Positions 42,638 through 52,334 of a stretch of DNA of 64,000 nt are shown here, piece after piece (position 1 is the stretch's first letter; each line of letters begins with the position of its first letter). Source of the stretch: Mantamonas sphyraenae (taxonomy: Eukaryota; CRuMs; Mantamonadidae); assembly GCA_026936335.1 (NCBI GenBank), contig JAPMXV010000074.1, positions 158,408-222,407 on the forward strand. Reading direction: 5' to 3'. The position numbers and the translations under genes are program-made. The notes beneath the pieces are model-generated. The model searched no databases, was not told the DNA's origin, and worked only from the letters and a program-made list of their open reading frames with translations.

Positions 42638-44656
42638 TTATAGGGAGTTTGTTGTCTGGAGGCTCTCTGAGGAGGCAGCCTCCAAGTCGACGCTGCGGGA
42701 GAGTCGTAGAGCCTGGACGTCTTCTTCAACGAGCTCGAGGATATGTAGGTGGATGAGCTCTTGGATGTGGGGCCGTGTGGCAAGGGCGTTGTCGAGCTTC
42801 GACTCGAGGTTGTGCTTGCGGATCTGGTTTTGCTGGGCGCGGACCATGGGGCCGATGCGTGCGTGTGTGGGAGAATGCATGATGCCGCGATGGACGAGCT
42901 GCTCCTGGTCAGGCCTGTGCTCGAGCTTGGCCTCGAGTGAGTCTTCGAGGAGGTGGCGCTTGAGGCTGGCTTGGGCGTCGTGGAGGGTGCTTGCGACGGC
43001 GCGGTCCGACTGGAGGATGTTGCGTTGCTGCAGGTGTTGTATACGCGGCCTGTGATTGAGTTTTGTTTCCAGGGAGCGCTCGATGCTGTCCCAGTTGAGA
43101 TGGATGCTCTCGTCGAGGACTTCGGCGACAGGCATGTCGTTGAGGCGGTCGTCGTCCCATTGGTCGGGCACAAGGACGACAAGGTCGTCGTGTTGGTCAG
43201 CATCGTGTGTGGATGGAGAGTGTGCGTCGGAGTCCGAGTCGGAATGGACGTGGTCGTTTTCGTTGTGGCCAGTCTCGGCGAGGCGTTTTTCGAGCATGCT
43301 GGAGAGGACGAGCTCGACGCTGTGCTTGCGCAGCTTCTCTTGGGTTGTGCGGACGTTGTTTTGTACACGGTCGCCCTTCATGATGTTTTGGCGGACGAGG
43401 TCTGTGCGCGAGCGGCGCTTGTCCATGTTGTGTTGAAGCATGTTTTCGAGGATCCTGCGGTTGAGTTCAGACTGGGCAGCCTGGAGCTTGGGTGCGTTGA
43501 CGCTCTTCATGATGTTGCGGTTGACGAGGTTTGCACGCGAGGAACGGGCCTCCAACTGTGCGTCGAGATAGACGCGGAGCTGGCGCATGGACGGGGAGGT
43601 GCTGCTGTCGCTGCTGCTGCCGCTGCATTGTTCGCTGTCGCGGTCGTAGTCGTGGGATGACTCTGATGCTGGGAGGATGTGTCGCAGCTTGAGCTCGGTC
43701 TGGGACGGCCTGTTCTCGAGGCCCTTTTCGAGCTTGGCCTCAATGCGAGCACGCTCGAGTGAGTTGAGGGCCTCCTGCATGCCTGGACCACACTGGGAGT
43801 TGCTCTTGATGATGTTGTTGCCGATGAGGGAGTCCACAGAGGGCCTGTTTTCGAGGCGCTGGTTCAGCGTTCGTTCGAGGCGCTGGCGCTTGAGGTTGGC
43901 CTGGACGTTGTGAAGGCTGGGGGCGACCATGTGGGACTCTTTGAGGATGTTTTGGTCGAGAAGCTGGGTTTCGGATGGGCGTGTGGAGAGCCAACTCTGG
44001 AGCTGCTGCGCGGCAAGCTGGTGCTGATCAAAGACGGAGCGGGCGTATGTAGATTGGTTGGGGGAATGCTGTGCACAATCACTGTCTACAGTGTCGTCTT
44101 CCGAGTCGAACCAATTTGCGCGCTCCCACACGCTGCTGTGCGGGTTTGCGTTTGTGGAAAGGAAGGCCGGTGCAGAAGCCTGGTCGAGGTCGTCGTCGTC
44201 CGCGTCGACGTCGATGCGGTTGCGCATGCGCAAGTTTTCAAGATCCTCCTCTGTGGGGGTGATGCCGTAGTAGTCGAGGTAGGCGTCCATGTATCTGCGG
44301 GGAAGAAGGTCGGGGGCGTGAGCGGCGTGTTCTGGATTTTTTTTGGAATTTTCGCCAGGAAGGAACAGGCAGGGTGAACGGGGCGCGGACGGGCGAGGGA
44401 GGCGTGCAGAGGGCACGTACAGATGGTACACGCGTTCGATCTCTTCGCCCGAAAGCAATTCTGCAAGTGTTTGGTCGATACCGGCATCCTCCCAGTCGTA
44501 CACGTCGTCGTCTGCGACCTTCATCCGGACTTCATCACCTGCATCGCCTTCCGAGAGTGTGGAAGGAGAGGAGGTGCCGAGCTGCTTGGTCTCACCCGGG
44601 TCACTGTGGTAACCCTCGTCGTCGGAAGATATTCCGTCGTCGGAAAAGAGGCTCAT
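42638..44656 (-). CDS. Multi-RPEL repeat protein (actin-binding type)
   Basis: Two exons, 44421-44656 and 42638-44294 (donor GTACGT, acceptor CGCAG, phase 2), give 630 residues. An acidic N-terminal third contains YMDAYLDYYGI and MRNRIDVDADDDD. It is followed by seven or eight RPEL-like motifs, each LExxLxxxLExRPxxxxLxxxNIL. Examples are LNQRLENRPSVDSLIGNNII, LEKGLENRPSQTELKLRHIL and LETKLNHRPRIQHLQQRNIL. RPEL motifs bind G-actin in MRTF (three copies) and Phactr (four). No SAP, leucine zipper or PP1-binding region is obvious. Some repeats lack the proline (RSSRANL, RRSRTDL). A G-actin sensor or buffer role is inferred. Confidence 0.88.
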   Translation of the reverse strand: MSLFSDDGISSDDEGYHSDPGETKQLGTSSPSTLSEGDAGDEVRMKVADDDVYDWEDAGIDQTLAELLSGEEIERVYHLYVPSARLPRPSAPRSPCLFLPGENSKKNPEHAAHAPDLLPRRYMDAYLDYYGITPTEEDLENLRMRNRIDVDADDDDLDQASAPAFLSTNANPHSSVWERANWFDSEDDTVDSDCAQHSPNQSTYARSVFDQHQLAAQQLQSWLSTRPSETQLLDQNILKESHMVAPSLHNVQANLKRQRLERTLNQRLENRPSVDSLIGNNIIKSNSQCGPGMQEALNSLERARIEAKLEKGLENRPSQTELKLRHILPASESSHDYDRDSEQCSGSSSDSSTSPSMRQLRVYLDAQLEARSSRANLVNRNIMKSVNAPKLQAAQSELNRRILENMLQHNMDKRRSRTDLVRQNIMKGDRVQNNVRTTQEKLRKHSVELVLSSMLEKRLAETGHNENDHVHSDSDSDAHSPSTHDADQHDDLVVLVPDQWDDDRLNDMPVAEVLDESIHLNWDSIERSLETKLNHRPRIQHLQQRNILQSDRAVASTLHDAQASLKRHLLEDSLEAKLEHRPDQEQLVHRGIMHSPTHARIGPMVRAQQNQIRKHNLESKLDNALATRPHIQELIHLHILELVEEDVQALRLSRSVDLEAASSESLQTTNSL

Positions 44657-44866
44657 GCAGAGGGGTGTGTGTGCGTGTGTGTGTGCGTGTTTGTGTTTCG
44701 TGTTGGGCGGTCCGGGGCAGGGTGGAGCAATGTTGGAAAGGATGAGGTGGTGGGGAATGGGTGGAGAGACAGGTGGGGGTGGTGGGGGTGGGGGATTTGG
44801 GTGTGGAGAGTGTGGGTGTGGGTGATTGGGAAGGGTGCGCAGGGCGGACAGACTCAACACGCAACC

Positions 44867-45867
44867 ATGGTGGGTGGAGGGAGAAGGGAAGGAAGGGAGA
44901 GAGGGAGAGGGAGAGGGAGAGGGAGAGATGTGTGAAGGGGACTGACGTGGCGTGTACAGGGACTGCTGAACTTGCTGAGGAAGCTGAAGAAGAAGGACGC
45001 GGAGATGCGCATCCTGATGCTGGGCCTGGACAACGCAGGCAAGACGACGATCCTGAAGTCGCTGGCTGACGAGGAGGTAAGCGAGTGAATGGGAGGAAAG
45101 GGGAGGGGGGGAGGGGGTGGGGGGGGTGAGGGGTTGGGGAGTAGGGGTTGGGGGGTAGGGTGGGGGGCGGCTGGGGTGAGATCAGTGCAACGGCTGGCTC
45201 GCTTGGAAGGCTTACGCGAGCGCGGGGGGGGCACGCGGGGGACGGCGTGGAGTACAGATCCAACACATCATGCCCACGCAAGGATTCAACATCAAGAGCA
45301 TCAACCGCGAGTCGTTCAACTTGAACGTGTGGGACATCGGAGGTGGGTGGACGGAGCGAGGAGGGCGGGAGGAGCTTTTTTGGCGCGGGGACGGAAAACG
45401 CTGACGGCAGGGGCGGTACGGATGCACAGGGCAAAAGACGATCCGACCGTACTGGAGGCAGTACTTTGACAACACGGACGCGCTGGTGTATGTGATTGAC
45501 AGTGCAGACAGCAAACGTCTGGAGGAGACGGGCGACGAGCTGAACGAGATCCTGGAGGAGGACCAGCTGGCAGGCGTGCCTGTTCTGATCTATGCCAACA
45601 AACAGGACCTGCTGGACGCAGAGTCCCCAGAGGAGGTGAGGATAGGGAGGGGACGGAGTGAGACGGGAAGAAGACCGCGGGGGAGCGTGGAGACGCATGC
45701 TGACACAGGGCGTGGGGTCGCAGATTGCCGAGGCGCTGAACCTGCAGGAGATCCGGGACCGTGTGTGGCAGATCCAGCCGTGCTCAGCCAAGAGTGGAGA
45801 GGGATTGGAGGATGGTCTGGAGTGGCTGATGTCAAACTCGCAGGGGAGTGGCTCCAACTCAAAGTGA
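44867..45867 (+). CDS. ARL3: ARL3-type small GTPase
   Basis: Five exons: 44867-44869, 44960-45076, 45258-45342, 45430-45635 and 45724-45867, giving 184 residues, the family's usual length. Exon 1 contributes only the ATG. Motifs are GLDNAGKTT (residues 23-31), TQGFNIKS (switch I), [17 protein letters not shown] (switch II), NKQD and CSA. The start [13 protein letters not shown] and the end [18 protein letters not shown] match ARL3. ARL3 releases lipidated cargo from UNC119/PDE6D carriers in cilia. The surrounding ERK7 gene fits a flagellated cell. All introns have GT-AG ends and compatible phases. Confidence 0.95.
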
Positions 45868-45944
45868 CGGGATGGGGGTTTGTGGAATGGAGGGCAATTC
45901 TTGTCAATGTGCAATGGAATGATGATTGGTTTTGGAAGGGGAGG

Positions 45945-47297
45945 TCATTGGGAGGTGGTGGACGAGGCGTCGGGGAGGTCGATGGGAGTCACGATGCCGC
46001 CGAGGTGGTCGACGTAGTCACGGAGGGAGGCGGAAGCCCAGTCAAAGTCTGTGTGGGCGACAGATTGGGTTGCCAGAGGGTTTGCGAGGAGGGTGTGGAC
46101 ACACTCGACGATGGCGGCGTGGCAGCGGTGCATCTCAAAGAGAAAGGTGCTGACGTGGCCGGCATCCATCCAGCGGAGGGAGGAGCCGGGCCACATGTGA
46201 TGGAGGCGGGTGGGGCTGTAGGCAGGCACGTAGCCATCGTCCTTGCCAGCGAGGAAGATGACGGCGTCTGGGAGTTTGGGCGGGCTGAAGCGGGAGACGT
46301 CTGTGCAGTCGGTGAAGAACTTGAAGATGGAACGACACTCTCGTTGGCTGAGAGAGTGTGTGCGGAGCTCACGGGAGCGGCGGTTTGCGCTTGGGCGGGG
46401 CCGTGTGGTGCGGAAGGAGGCGACGCTTTTGGCGTCGTCGAATGTGGCCTGGTGCTCGACGCCAAAGATGCGCTTGATGGAGGGGTCGCGCTGGAGGGCG
46501 GCCCATGTGACGGTGTGTTGCATGCAGCCCTCGAGAAAGACAACGGTGCCAGCGTGCTGTGGAAGGACAGAGACGAGGCCGACGGGGAGGCGCGTGGTGG
46601 CGGCGGTCAGCTGGGAGGAGGAGCCGCCCATGCTCATGCCAGAGACGACAATGGGGCCGAGGCCGCGGCTGACGAGCCACTCGGTGAGAAAGCGGGCCTC
46701 GAGGATGCAGGACATGCCCATTCGCATGAGGTCGGCGACGGTGCGGATTTGCGTGCCGACCTGGCCCGGGGGCGCCCTATGGCCATAGTAGGCTATCTCG
46801 AGAACGCAGGAGGCGATGCCCTGACGGGCAAGCGGGAGGGCAAGGGTTTGTACACGGCGTTCAAAGCCTGCATCGCCTGTGCCCGGGAGGAGAAGGACGC
46901 AGGGGCGGTGGGGGTCGTACGGGGAGGCACGCGGGATGAGGACGCGAAAGTGGACGACAGCAACGTTGCCCGAGAGGTGTTCGAGAGGCGACTGGAACTC
47001 GCCGTGGAGCATTTCGATGTTGTCGGAGAGGGTTTGGACGTGCGAAAGGTACACTCGTCGGTCTTTGCACAGCTCCTCGCTGGACATGGCCTTTTTCTCC
47101 TCGGAGAGACGCGCATAGTCGGCAAGGAAGGAGTGCGACGGGTCTGCACTCCAGCCGTCGGCAAAGTAGAGGTAGAAGCGGGAGTAGAGGTGGAAGTAGA
47201 AAAAGTCGAGCCAGTGCATGCCACAGATGGCGTTTAGGTAGGGAGTGATGAGTTGGTAGAGCCACCAGAGGCAGGTTGTGATGAATGGAGGGAGCAT
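45945..47297 (-). CDS. ABHD18: ABHD18-like alpha/beta hydrolase (DUF2048)
   Basis: 450 residues, single exon. The N-terminal hydrophobic segment ([17 protein letters not shown]) may anchor or import the protein. The hydrolase core has [21 protein letters not shown], the nucleophile elbow [14 protein letters not shown], and late acidic/His strands ([24 protein letters not shown]). These are the pattern of the DUF2048/ABHD18 family, mitochondrial hydrolases in animals with limited functional data. It is convergent with ARL3 (77 bp between stops). Confidence 0.9.
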   Translation of the reverse strand: MLPPFITTCLWWLYQLITPYLNAICGMHWLDFFYFHLYSRFYLYFADGWSADPSHSFLADYARLSEEKKAMSSEELCKDRRVYLSHVQTLSDNIEMLHGEFQSPLEHLSGNVAVVHFRVLIPRASPYDPHRPCVLLLPGTGDAGFERRVQTLALPLARQGIASCVLEIAYYGHRAPPGQVGTQIRTVADLMRMGMSCILEARFLTEWLVSRGLGPIVVSGMSMGGSSSQLTAATTRLPVGLVSVLPQHAGTVVFLEGCMQHTVTWAALQRDPSIKRIFGVEHQATFDDAKSVASFRTTRPRPSANRRSRELRTHSLSQRECRSIFKFFTDCTDVSRFSPPKLPDAVIFLAGKDDGYVPAYSPTRLHHMWPGSSLRWMDAGHVSTFLFEMHRCHAAIVECVHTLLANPLATQSVAHTDFDWASASLRDYVDHLGGIVTPIDLPDASSTTSQ

Positions 47298-47375
47298 GGT
47301 GGGTGAGGGAGGAGGGGGGGGGGAGAGGTGGTTTTGGTTGGGGAGGTTGGGGAGGATGGGGGGTTTCCATTTGGG

Positions 47376-48565
47376 TCACATGTCCTCCACAACGTCCCAG
47401 TCGAGGATGCCGTCGATGTGGTTGGCAACAAGCTCAAAGACAGAGAGGGAGATGGCGTTGGCAGGGATGACGCGGAGGATGTTTGTAAAAAGGCCCTTGT
47501 AGAGGCCACGGTAGCCCTCGCGCTGGACAATGGTGGAGACGACGGGGCGGATGCGCTGTTCGGTGGCACCGGATATCTGCATGTTTGCGCGTACGACCTC
47601 GTAGGGGTAGGTGAGGGCCTGGGCGACAATGACGGCGGCAATGCTGTCGAGAAAGAGGATGTGTGCAGGGAGATCGTCCATGTGGTCGACGTCGTGGAGG
47701 CGGCGGACATGGTAGAGCTTGAGGTGTTCGTAGAGCGGGTACTGGATCATGACCATAAAGGCGCCGAGGAGCTGTGCATTGAGGCCGTGGAAGAGGGAGG
47801 AAGGACCTTCGTGGCGCCACATGTGGCGGAGGCAGTCGAGAGAGTTTTTGTACATGTATGCAGGAGGGCGGCCCATGCGTGCGAGGCCATGCTGTGTCTG
47901 CATGCGTGTCTTGATGACGTAGATGGGCGAGGTGACGGCGGCGGTGCTGACCCATGCAGAGCCGACCGAGGCGGCGAGGATGGGGACGTCAAGCTGGTTG
48001 CGGCCTGTGTGTGTGGCAATGGTGTTGCGCAAATAATGATACTGGGCGAGAAAGAGACCCCAAGAGGGCACGAGGGCAAAGAGAGTCGGGCCGAGGCCGC
48101 GATAGAGGCCGACGAGGCCGTCTTCGGCAAGGACGACCTTCATGGTGCCAAAGGTGCCCTTGTAGCGAACGTTGGAGGAGCTGCCGGTGTGCTGCACCTG
48201 CTGAAGGACCTTGACGACGTCTGCGTGATGGGAGGCTGTGTGAGCGGGTGGGGCAGGCAAATGCTCCGAAAGGCGGACGAAACGCACCAAACGGGTGAGA
48301 TACAGAGGCGGAGGTGAAGGAAGCGACGACTGTGGGGTAGAGAGAGAGCGTGGGGATTGTGTGAGACAGGTTTGGGGCGGGAGCGGAGGGGTGAGCATGC
48401 GTGGGTGGGCGTGTACCTGATGCGCCGGCATATTGGGCGAGGGAGGCGCTGTGATGGGCGTCGAGGGAGGGGGTGGGGGGTGTGAGCGGAGGGACTGAGC
48501 GGGGGGGGGAATGTGGAGGTGGGCAGCACGTACACGACGGACGAGGGAGGATCGTCGGATGGCAT
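47376..48565 (-). CDS. Mitochondrial carrier (SLC25) family protein
   Basis: Four exons, 48534-48565, 48417-48448, 48288-48329 and 47376-48220 (phases 2, 1, 1), give 316 residues. The splicing rebuilds the first carrier signature (SVSHPFDVVKVLQQVQ). The second (TSPIYVIKTRMQTQ) and third (TYPYEVVRANMQ) follow, each with a downstream G-Y/LYRGL-type motif. This is the three-fold PxD/ExxK/R architecture. The third motif and general look resemble the folate/pyrimidine-nucleotide branch, but the substrate cannot be assigned. The proposed ATG at 48565 overlaps the first ATG of the divergent CTF18 gene, so one of the two probably starts further in. Confidence 0.85.
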
Positions 48566-48612
48566 CGATTGGGTTGGAGAGGCGCGAGAGGAGGCAACTG
48601 CAGGGCAGGTCG

Positions 48613-51126
48613 ATGTCGATGGAACTGGACGACGCCGTGGCAGAGTGGGATGCGGCGTTTGCGACGCCGCAGGATGTGGATGAGGATGATGGATCGCAAA
48701 GGGAGCCGTACGCGTACGTGGACAACCAGCGGGAGGAGCTGGAAGAGCTTGTGGATGCGTGGGAGGCGCTGGATGGGGAACAAGAGGAGCGAGGGGCGAC
48801 GCGTGTGTTGTTGGGGGAGATGGGGGGCGAGGCAGAGGAACGCGTGGTGTCGTTTGTGCGGCGTGAGCTGCCAGGGTGGAGGGGACCGAGCGAGGCGGAG
48901 CGCAAACGGAAGGAGCGGGAGGAGATGGCAGAAAGCATGCGGTCTCAGGGTCGTAAGCGTCGCAACCACGCTCGAGAGCGGCTGGAACGGCGAGCAAATG
49001 CGTCTGTGAGCTGGGCGTTGCCAGGTAAGGGTGCGGTTGTGTTTTTTTGGTGGGAGTTTGGCGCGCTTTTTTGGCTGGACGCTGACGTGTGGGCACACGC
49101 AGAGGGGGCGAGCGTGTCGTTGACAGGGGTCAATGGAGAGCGAGTGTACATCAAGAAGCGTGACATGGCGAGCGAGGAGGCGGAACGGAGGACGAGAGAG
49201 GCGGGTGCGGAACGTGGGGTGTTGCTGGGGCGGCCGTTTGGGCAGGTGTTGCAGGAGGCATACGACTGCGCGGTGGCACGGCGGCTGCAACGAGAGGAGG
49301 GGTCGTCGAGGGAAGGCATGGGCGAGGAGGATGAGATGGAGGGGAGGGATGAGGAGGCGCAGGTGCAGACGCAGAATCTGTGGGTGCACAAGTACGCAGC
49401 GCGGTCGTACGTGGAGCTGCTGAGCAACGAAGAGGCAAACCGGACGGTGCTGGGTTGGGTCAAGGCGTGGGATGAGGTTGTGTTTCGGGGCGCAAAGGAG
49501 GGTGGGCCGGAGGAGAAGTTGTTGCTGTTGGCTGGGCCGCCTGGGTACGGCAAGACGACGCTGGCGCACGTGGTGGCGGAGCATGCGGGATACAAGGCGC
49601 TGGAGTTGAATGCAAGCGACGAGCGAACGGCAAGCAAGCTGGTGGAGCGTGTGGAGAACGCGTCGAGCACAAACACGCTGCTGGGGTCTGAGAAGCCTGC
49701 GCTGTTGATTCTGGATGAGATCGATGGAGCAATGGGCGGGAGCGAGGGACGCGGGGCAGTGAACGCGTTGGTGGCGTATGTGGAGAAGAAAGGCCTGCGG
49801 CGTCCTGTGGTGTGCATCTGCAACGAGCTGTACTCTGCGTCGCTGCGGCCGCTGCGGGCGGTGGCAAAGGTGGTGGAGATGAAGAAACCGCGAAAGGAGA
49901 GCGTGATGGGGCGGCTGCAGCAGGTGTGTCGTGAAGAAGAACTGGAGGCGGACGTCGGGGCGCTGGCGAAGCTGGTGGAGCTGAGCGACAACGACATACG
50001 GGCGTGTGTGAACGCGCTGCAGTTTGTTTCCCGGCGTTCGGGGCGGTTTACGCGTGGGATGATCACGCCGGAGCTGATGGGTCAGAAGGATGTGAAGCTG
50101 GGCTACTTTGCGGTGCTGCAGAAGATCTATCAGCGAAAGCGGAGGGGTGGGGACGGGCGAGAGCTCGCGCGAATGCTGGAACGGACGAGCGAGCAGGAGC
50201 GGCTGGCGCAAGGAGTGTTTGAAAGCATGCCGACGGCACGTCCGGGAGACCCCGAGATGGTGCGGAGCGACAAGGCGCTGGAGTGGCTGGGGTTCTATGA
50301 CATGATGCAGGCGGGAGCGGTTCGGGAGCAGGCGTACACGCTGATGCGGTACCAGAACGTGGCTCTGGAAGGAGTGCACGTTGTGCAGGGGAAGGAGGGG
50401 TACACGCGGGTGTCGTGGCCATTTGCATACGCAGAGGCAGAAAAGACGCGGCGGCGTGTGCGTGAAGAGGTGCACCGTGTGTGGCGAGGGGTGGATGCGC
50501 GTGTGTGTGCGTACGTGTCGCAGCGTGTGCTTGTTCAGGAGATCGTAGGGTCGCTGGTGGACGTGTTGTCGCCAAAGATGCGCGAGGTGAGCGTTCATCT
50601 GCTAACGAACGAGGAAAAGGACAGGCTGAGCGAGCTTGCGTGGCTGCTGGTGGAGTACGGCCTGAGGATGTCGAGCCAGAGCGACGAGGAGGGCAAGCTG
50701 AAGGTGCAGTTTACGCCGGATGTGGCAGGGCTGCTGCCGATGGAAGGCAGGGCGCGTGCAAGGGGCCAGCTGAGCGCGGCAGGAGTGCAAGAGGTTGCGC
50801 GAGAGTTGCGGCGTGTGGCGTCGACGCGAGAGAACGGACAGGTGAGCGGGGCAATGGCGATGGATGCGCTGCGAGAGCAGAAGGAGCGGGAGGAAAAGGC
50901 GAGGGAGGCAGGAAACAGCCAGGTGGCGGAGACGGTGGTGCGACGGGATTTCTTTGGGCGTGTGATCAAGGAGGAGGGCAAGAGGCGGGATGGGGCGGGA
51001 GGCGGTGGAGAAAGCGGAGAGGGCGGCGGGGGCGTGGACGGAGATGGGAAAGCGGTGCGGTACCATTTTCAGAGCGGGTTTACGAATGCGGTGAAGCGGA
51101 GGATTGTGGTGGGAGACCTGCTGTAG
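48613..51126 (+). CDS. CHTF18: CTF18, alternative clamp loader large subunit (RFC-like AAA+)
   Basis: Two exons, 48613-49024 and 49103-51126 (donor GTAAGG, acceptor CGCAG, phase 1), give 811 residues. Upstream in-frame ATGs exist, including 48559, but 48613 or 48619 avoids overlap with the carrier start. The signature LWVHKYAARSYVELLSNEE precedes the Walker A GPPGYGKTTLAHVVAEHAGY. Then come LELNASDERTA, Walker B LLILDEIDGAMGG and CICNELYSASLRPLR. CTF18 with DCC1 and CTF8 loads PCNA for sister-chromatid cohesion and replication checkpoint. The C-terminal half keeps the variable CTF18 helical region, ending in FQSGFTNAVKRRI. Confidence 0.93.
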   Translation: MSMELDDAVAEWDAAFATPQDVDEDDGSQREPYAYVDNQREELEELVDAWEALDGEQEERGATRVLLGEMGGEAEERVVSFVRRELPGWRGPSEAERKRKEREEMAESMRSQGRKRRNHARERLERRANASVSWALPGKGAVVFFWWEFGALFWLDADVWAHAEGASVSLTGVNGERVYIKKRDMASEEAERRTREAGAERGVLLGRPFGQVLQEAYDCAVARRLQREEGSSREGMGEEDEMEGRDEEAQVQTQNLWVHKYAARSYVELLSNEEANRTVLGWVKAWDEVVFRGAKEGGPEEKLLLLAGPPGYGKTTLAHVVAEHAGYKALELNASDERTASKLVERVENASSTNTLLGSEKPALLILDEIDGAMGGSEGRGAVNALVAYVEKKGLRRPVVCICNELYSASLRPLRAVAKVVEMKKPRKESVMGRLQQVCREEELEADVGALAKLVELSDNDIRACVNALQFVSRRSGRFTRGMITPELMGQKDVKLGYFAVLQKIYQRKRRGGDGRELARMLERTSEQERLAQGVFESMPTARPGDPEMVRSDKALEWLGFYDMMQAGAVREQAYTLMRYQNVALEGVHVVQGKEGYTRVSWPFAYAEAEKTRRRVREEVHRVWRGVDARVCAYVSQRVLVQEIVGSLVDVLSPKMREVSVHLLTNEEKDRLSELAWLLVEYGLRMSSQSDEEGKLKVQFTPDVAGLLPMEGRARARGQLSAAGVQEVARELRRVASTRENGQVSGAMAMDALREQKEREEKAREAGNSQVAETVVRRDFFGRVIKEEGKRRDGAGGGGESGEGGGGVDGDGKAVRYHFQSGFTNAVKRRIVVGDLL

Positions 51127-51153
51127 GGAGGAAAGAATGCAAGGGAGGATTGA

Positions 51154-52239
51154 TTACACGGGGGTGTGCTGCCAGCCCCAGACCATGACGTACTGGGAGA
51201 TGAGGTTGCCGATGACGAGGATGACAAAGGCGACGAGGATGACGGCTGTGTCGATGCGGATGCGCTTTTGCTCGTCGTCGGTGTCGAGAAGGTCGCTGTT
51301 GAAACTCTTGTACATCTTGAGCTGCTGGCCATTGATTTCGGGGTCGTCGCCACGGCCCTGGCCGACGATGGTGACGAAGCTGAGGCGGAGAGAGTCCCAC
51401 ATGGGCAGGCTGTTGTACATGTGGAAGTGGATCATGAGGATGGTCTCAAAGAGCATAAAGGCAACGCCCCAGGTCATCCAGGAGAAGAGGTTCATGACGT
51501 CGTTGGGCGGGAAGGACAGGGCGGGGTCCATGGCGAGGACGATGTAGCCGAGGACGATCTGGACGATGTTGTCGACAAAGGTCATGAACTGCGGGGCACG
51601 GGTGTTGTAAAAGTGGAGGAGAATGCCAAGGAGGGCGCCGACGGTGGTCTGGCCCATGGTGTGGAAGCCGAGAGCCATGCGTTCCATGTTGACGAGGACG
51701 ATGATAACGAGGCCGAGGATGCGGGAGCCGACGGGAAAGATGGGTGCAACGTCGAGGAAGAGGGAGGCAAAGATGGCACCGGACATGGCGTCGCCGCTGG
51801 GCATGCCGTAGATGGAGCCGACCTGGACAAAGGGACCGCCATCGGTGCTGCACTCGCAAGGGCGGTGCTGGCGGAAGACGGCGTAGAGGGCGACGTCGAG
51901 GACGAGGGCATAGCCGATGCGGTGGATAAAGTTGAGGAGGGTGAGCATGATTTGGGCATAGCGTGTGTTGTTCTCGTCCGAGTCACGCTTGAAGAGAATG
52001 GGAAGGAGGAGGATGAGGCAGACGGGCACTTGTGCGAGGAAGCGAGGATTGATCCAGCTCTGGACAAGCTGGCTTTGCTGAGTGAGGTAGCCCGGCGGGT
52101 TGTCGATGCGGCACTTGTTGAAGAAGGAGTCGTCGAGGGTGTTTCGGCAGACGCGGTCCGCGTGTACTGTGGAGGCGAGGGCCAAGGAGACGAGGAGGGT
52201 GGCGAGGAGGGTAGAGATGGAGAGGGAAGAAGAACGCAT
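51154..52239 (-). CDS. PAP2-superfamily-like membrane protein with altered active site
   Basis: 361 residues with a clear signal sequence (ISTLLATLLVSLALASTVHA) and about seven further TM helices. A PAP2-like core is seen: FRQHRPCEC near motif C1, YGMPSGDAMSG where the catalytic PSGH would stand (Asp150 for His), and ERMALGFHTMGQTTVG where SRxxxxxHxxxD is expected (His kept, final Asp is Gln). The family includes phosphatidate and sphingosine phosphatases and glucose-6-phosphatase. With two key residues replaced, this may be a non-hydrolysing relative or have a different chemistry. It is convergent with CTF18 (27 bp). Confidence 0.7.
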   Translation of the reverse strand: MRSSSLSISTLLATLLVSLALASTVHADRVCRNTLDDSFFNKCRIDNPPGYLTQQSQLVQSWINPRFLAQVPVCLILLLPILFKRDSDENNTRYAQIMLTLLNFIHRIGYALVLDVALYAVFRQHRPCECSTDGGPFVQVGSIYGMPSGDAMSGAIFASLFLDVAPIFPVGSRILGLVIIVLVNMERMALGFHTMGQTTVGALLGILLHFYNTRAPQFMTFVDNIVQIVLGYIVLAMDPALSFPPNDVMNLFSWMTWGVAFMLFETILMIHFHMYNSLPMWDSLRLSFVTIVGQGRGDDPEINGQQLKMYKSFNSDLLDTDDEQKRIRIDTAVILVAFVILVIGNLISQYVMVWGWQHTPV

Positions 52240-52334
52240 GGTGAGGAAGGGGGGGTGGGGGGGGAGGGGGAAGGGTCGATGGATGGGTTGGGGTTGGGAG
52301 GGCGGGTGGGGAGGCACAGAATATTAGTAGCAAC
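52240..52334. promoter_or_regulatory. Putative bidirectional promoter, PAP2-like/SDR
   Basis: 95 bases between divergent start codons. The first ~70 bases are G-rich (GGGGGGTGGGGGGGAGGGGG). An AT pocket, ATATTAGTAG, lies just before the SDR start. Inferred from layout. Confidence 0.35.

Noticed and set aside
47989-50598. 869-codon minus-strand frame opposite CTF18
   Set aside because: Shadow frame. CTF18 AAA+ motifs lie on the plus strand.
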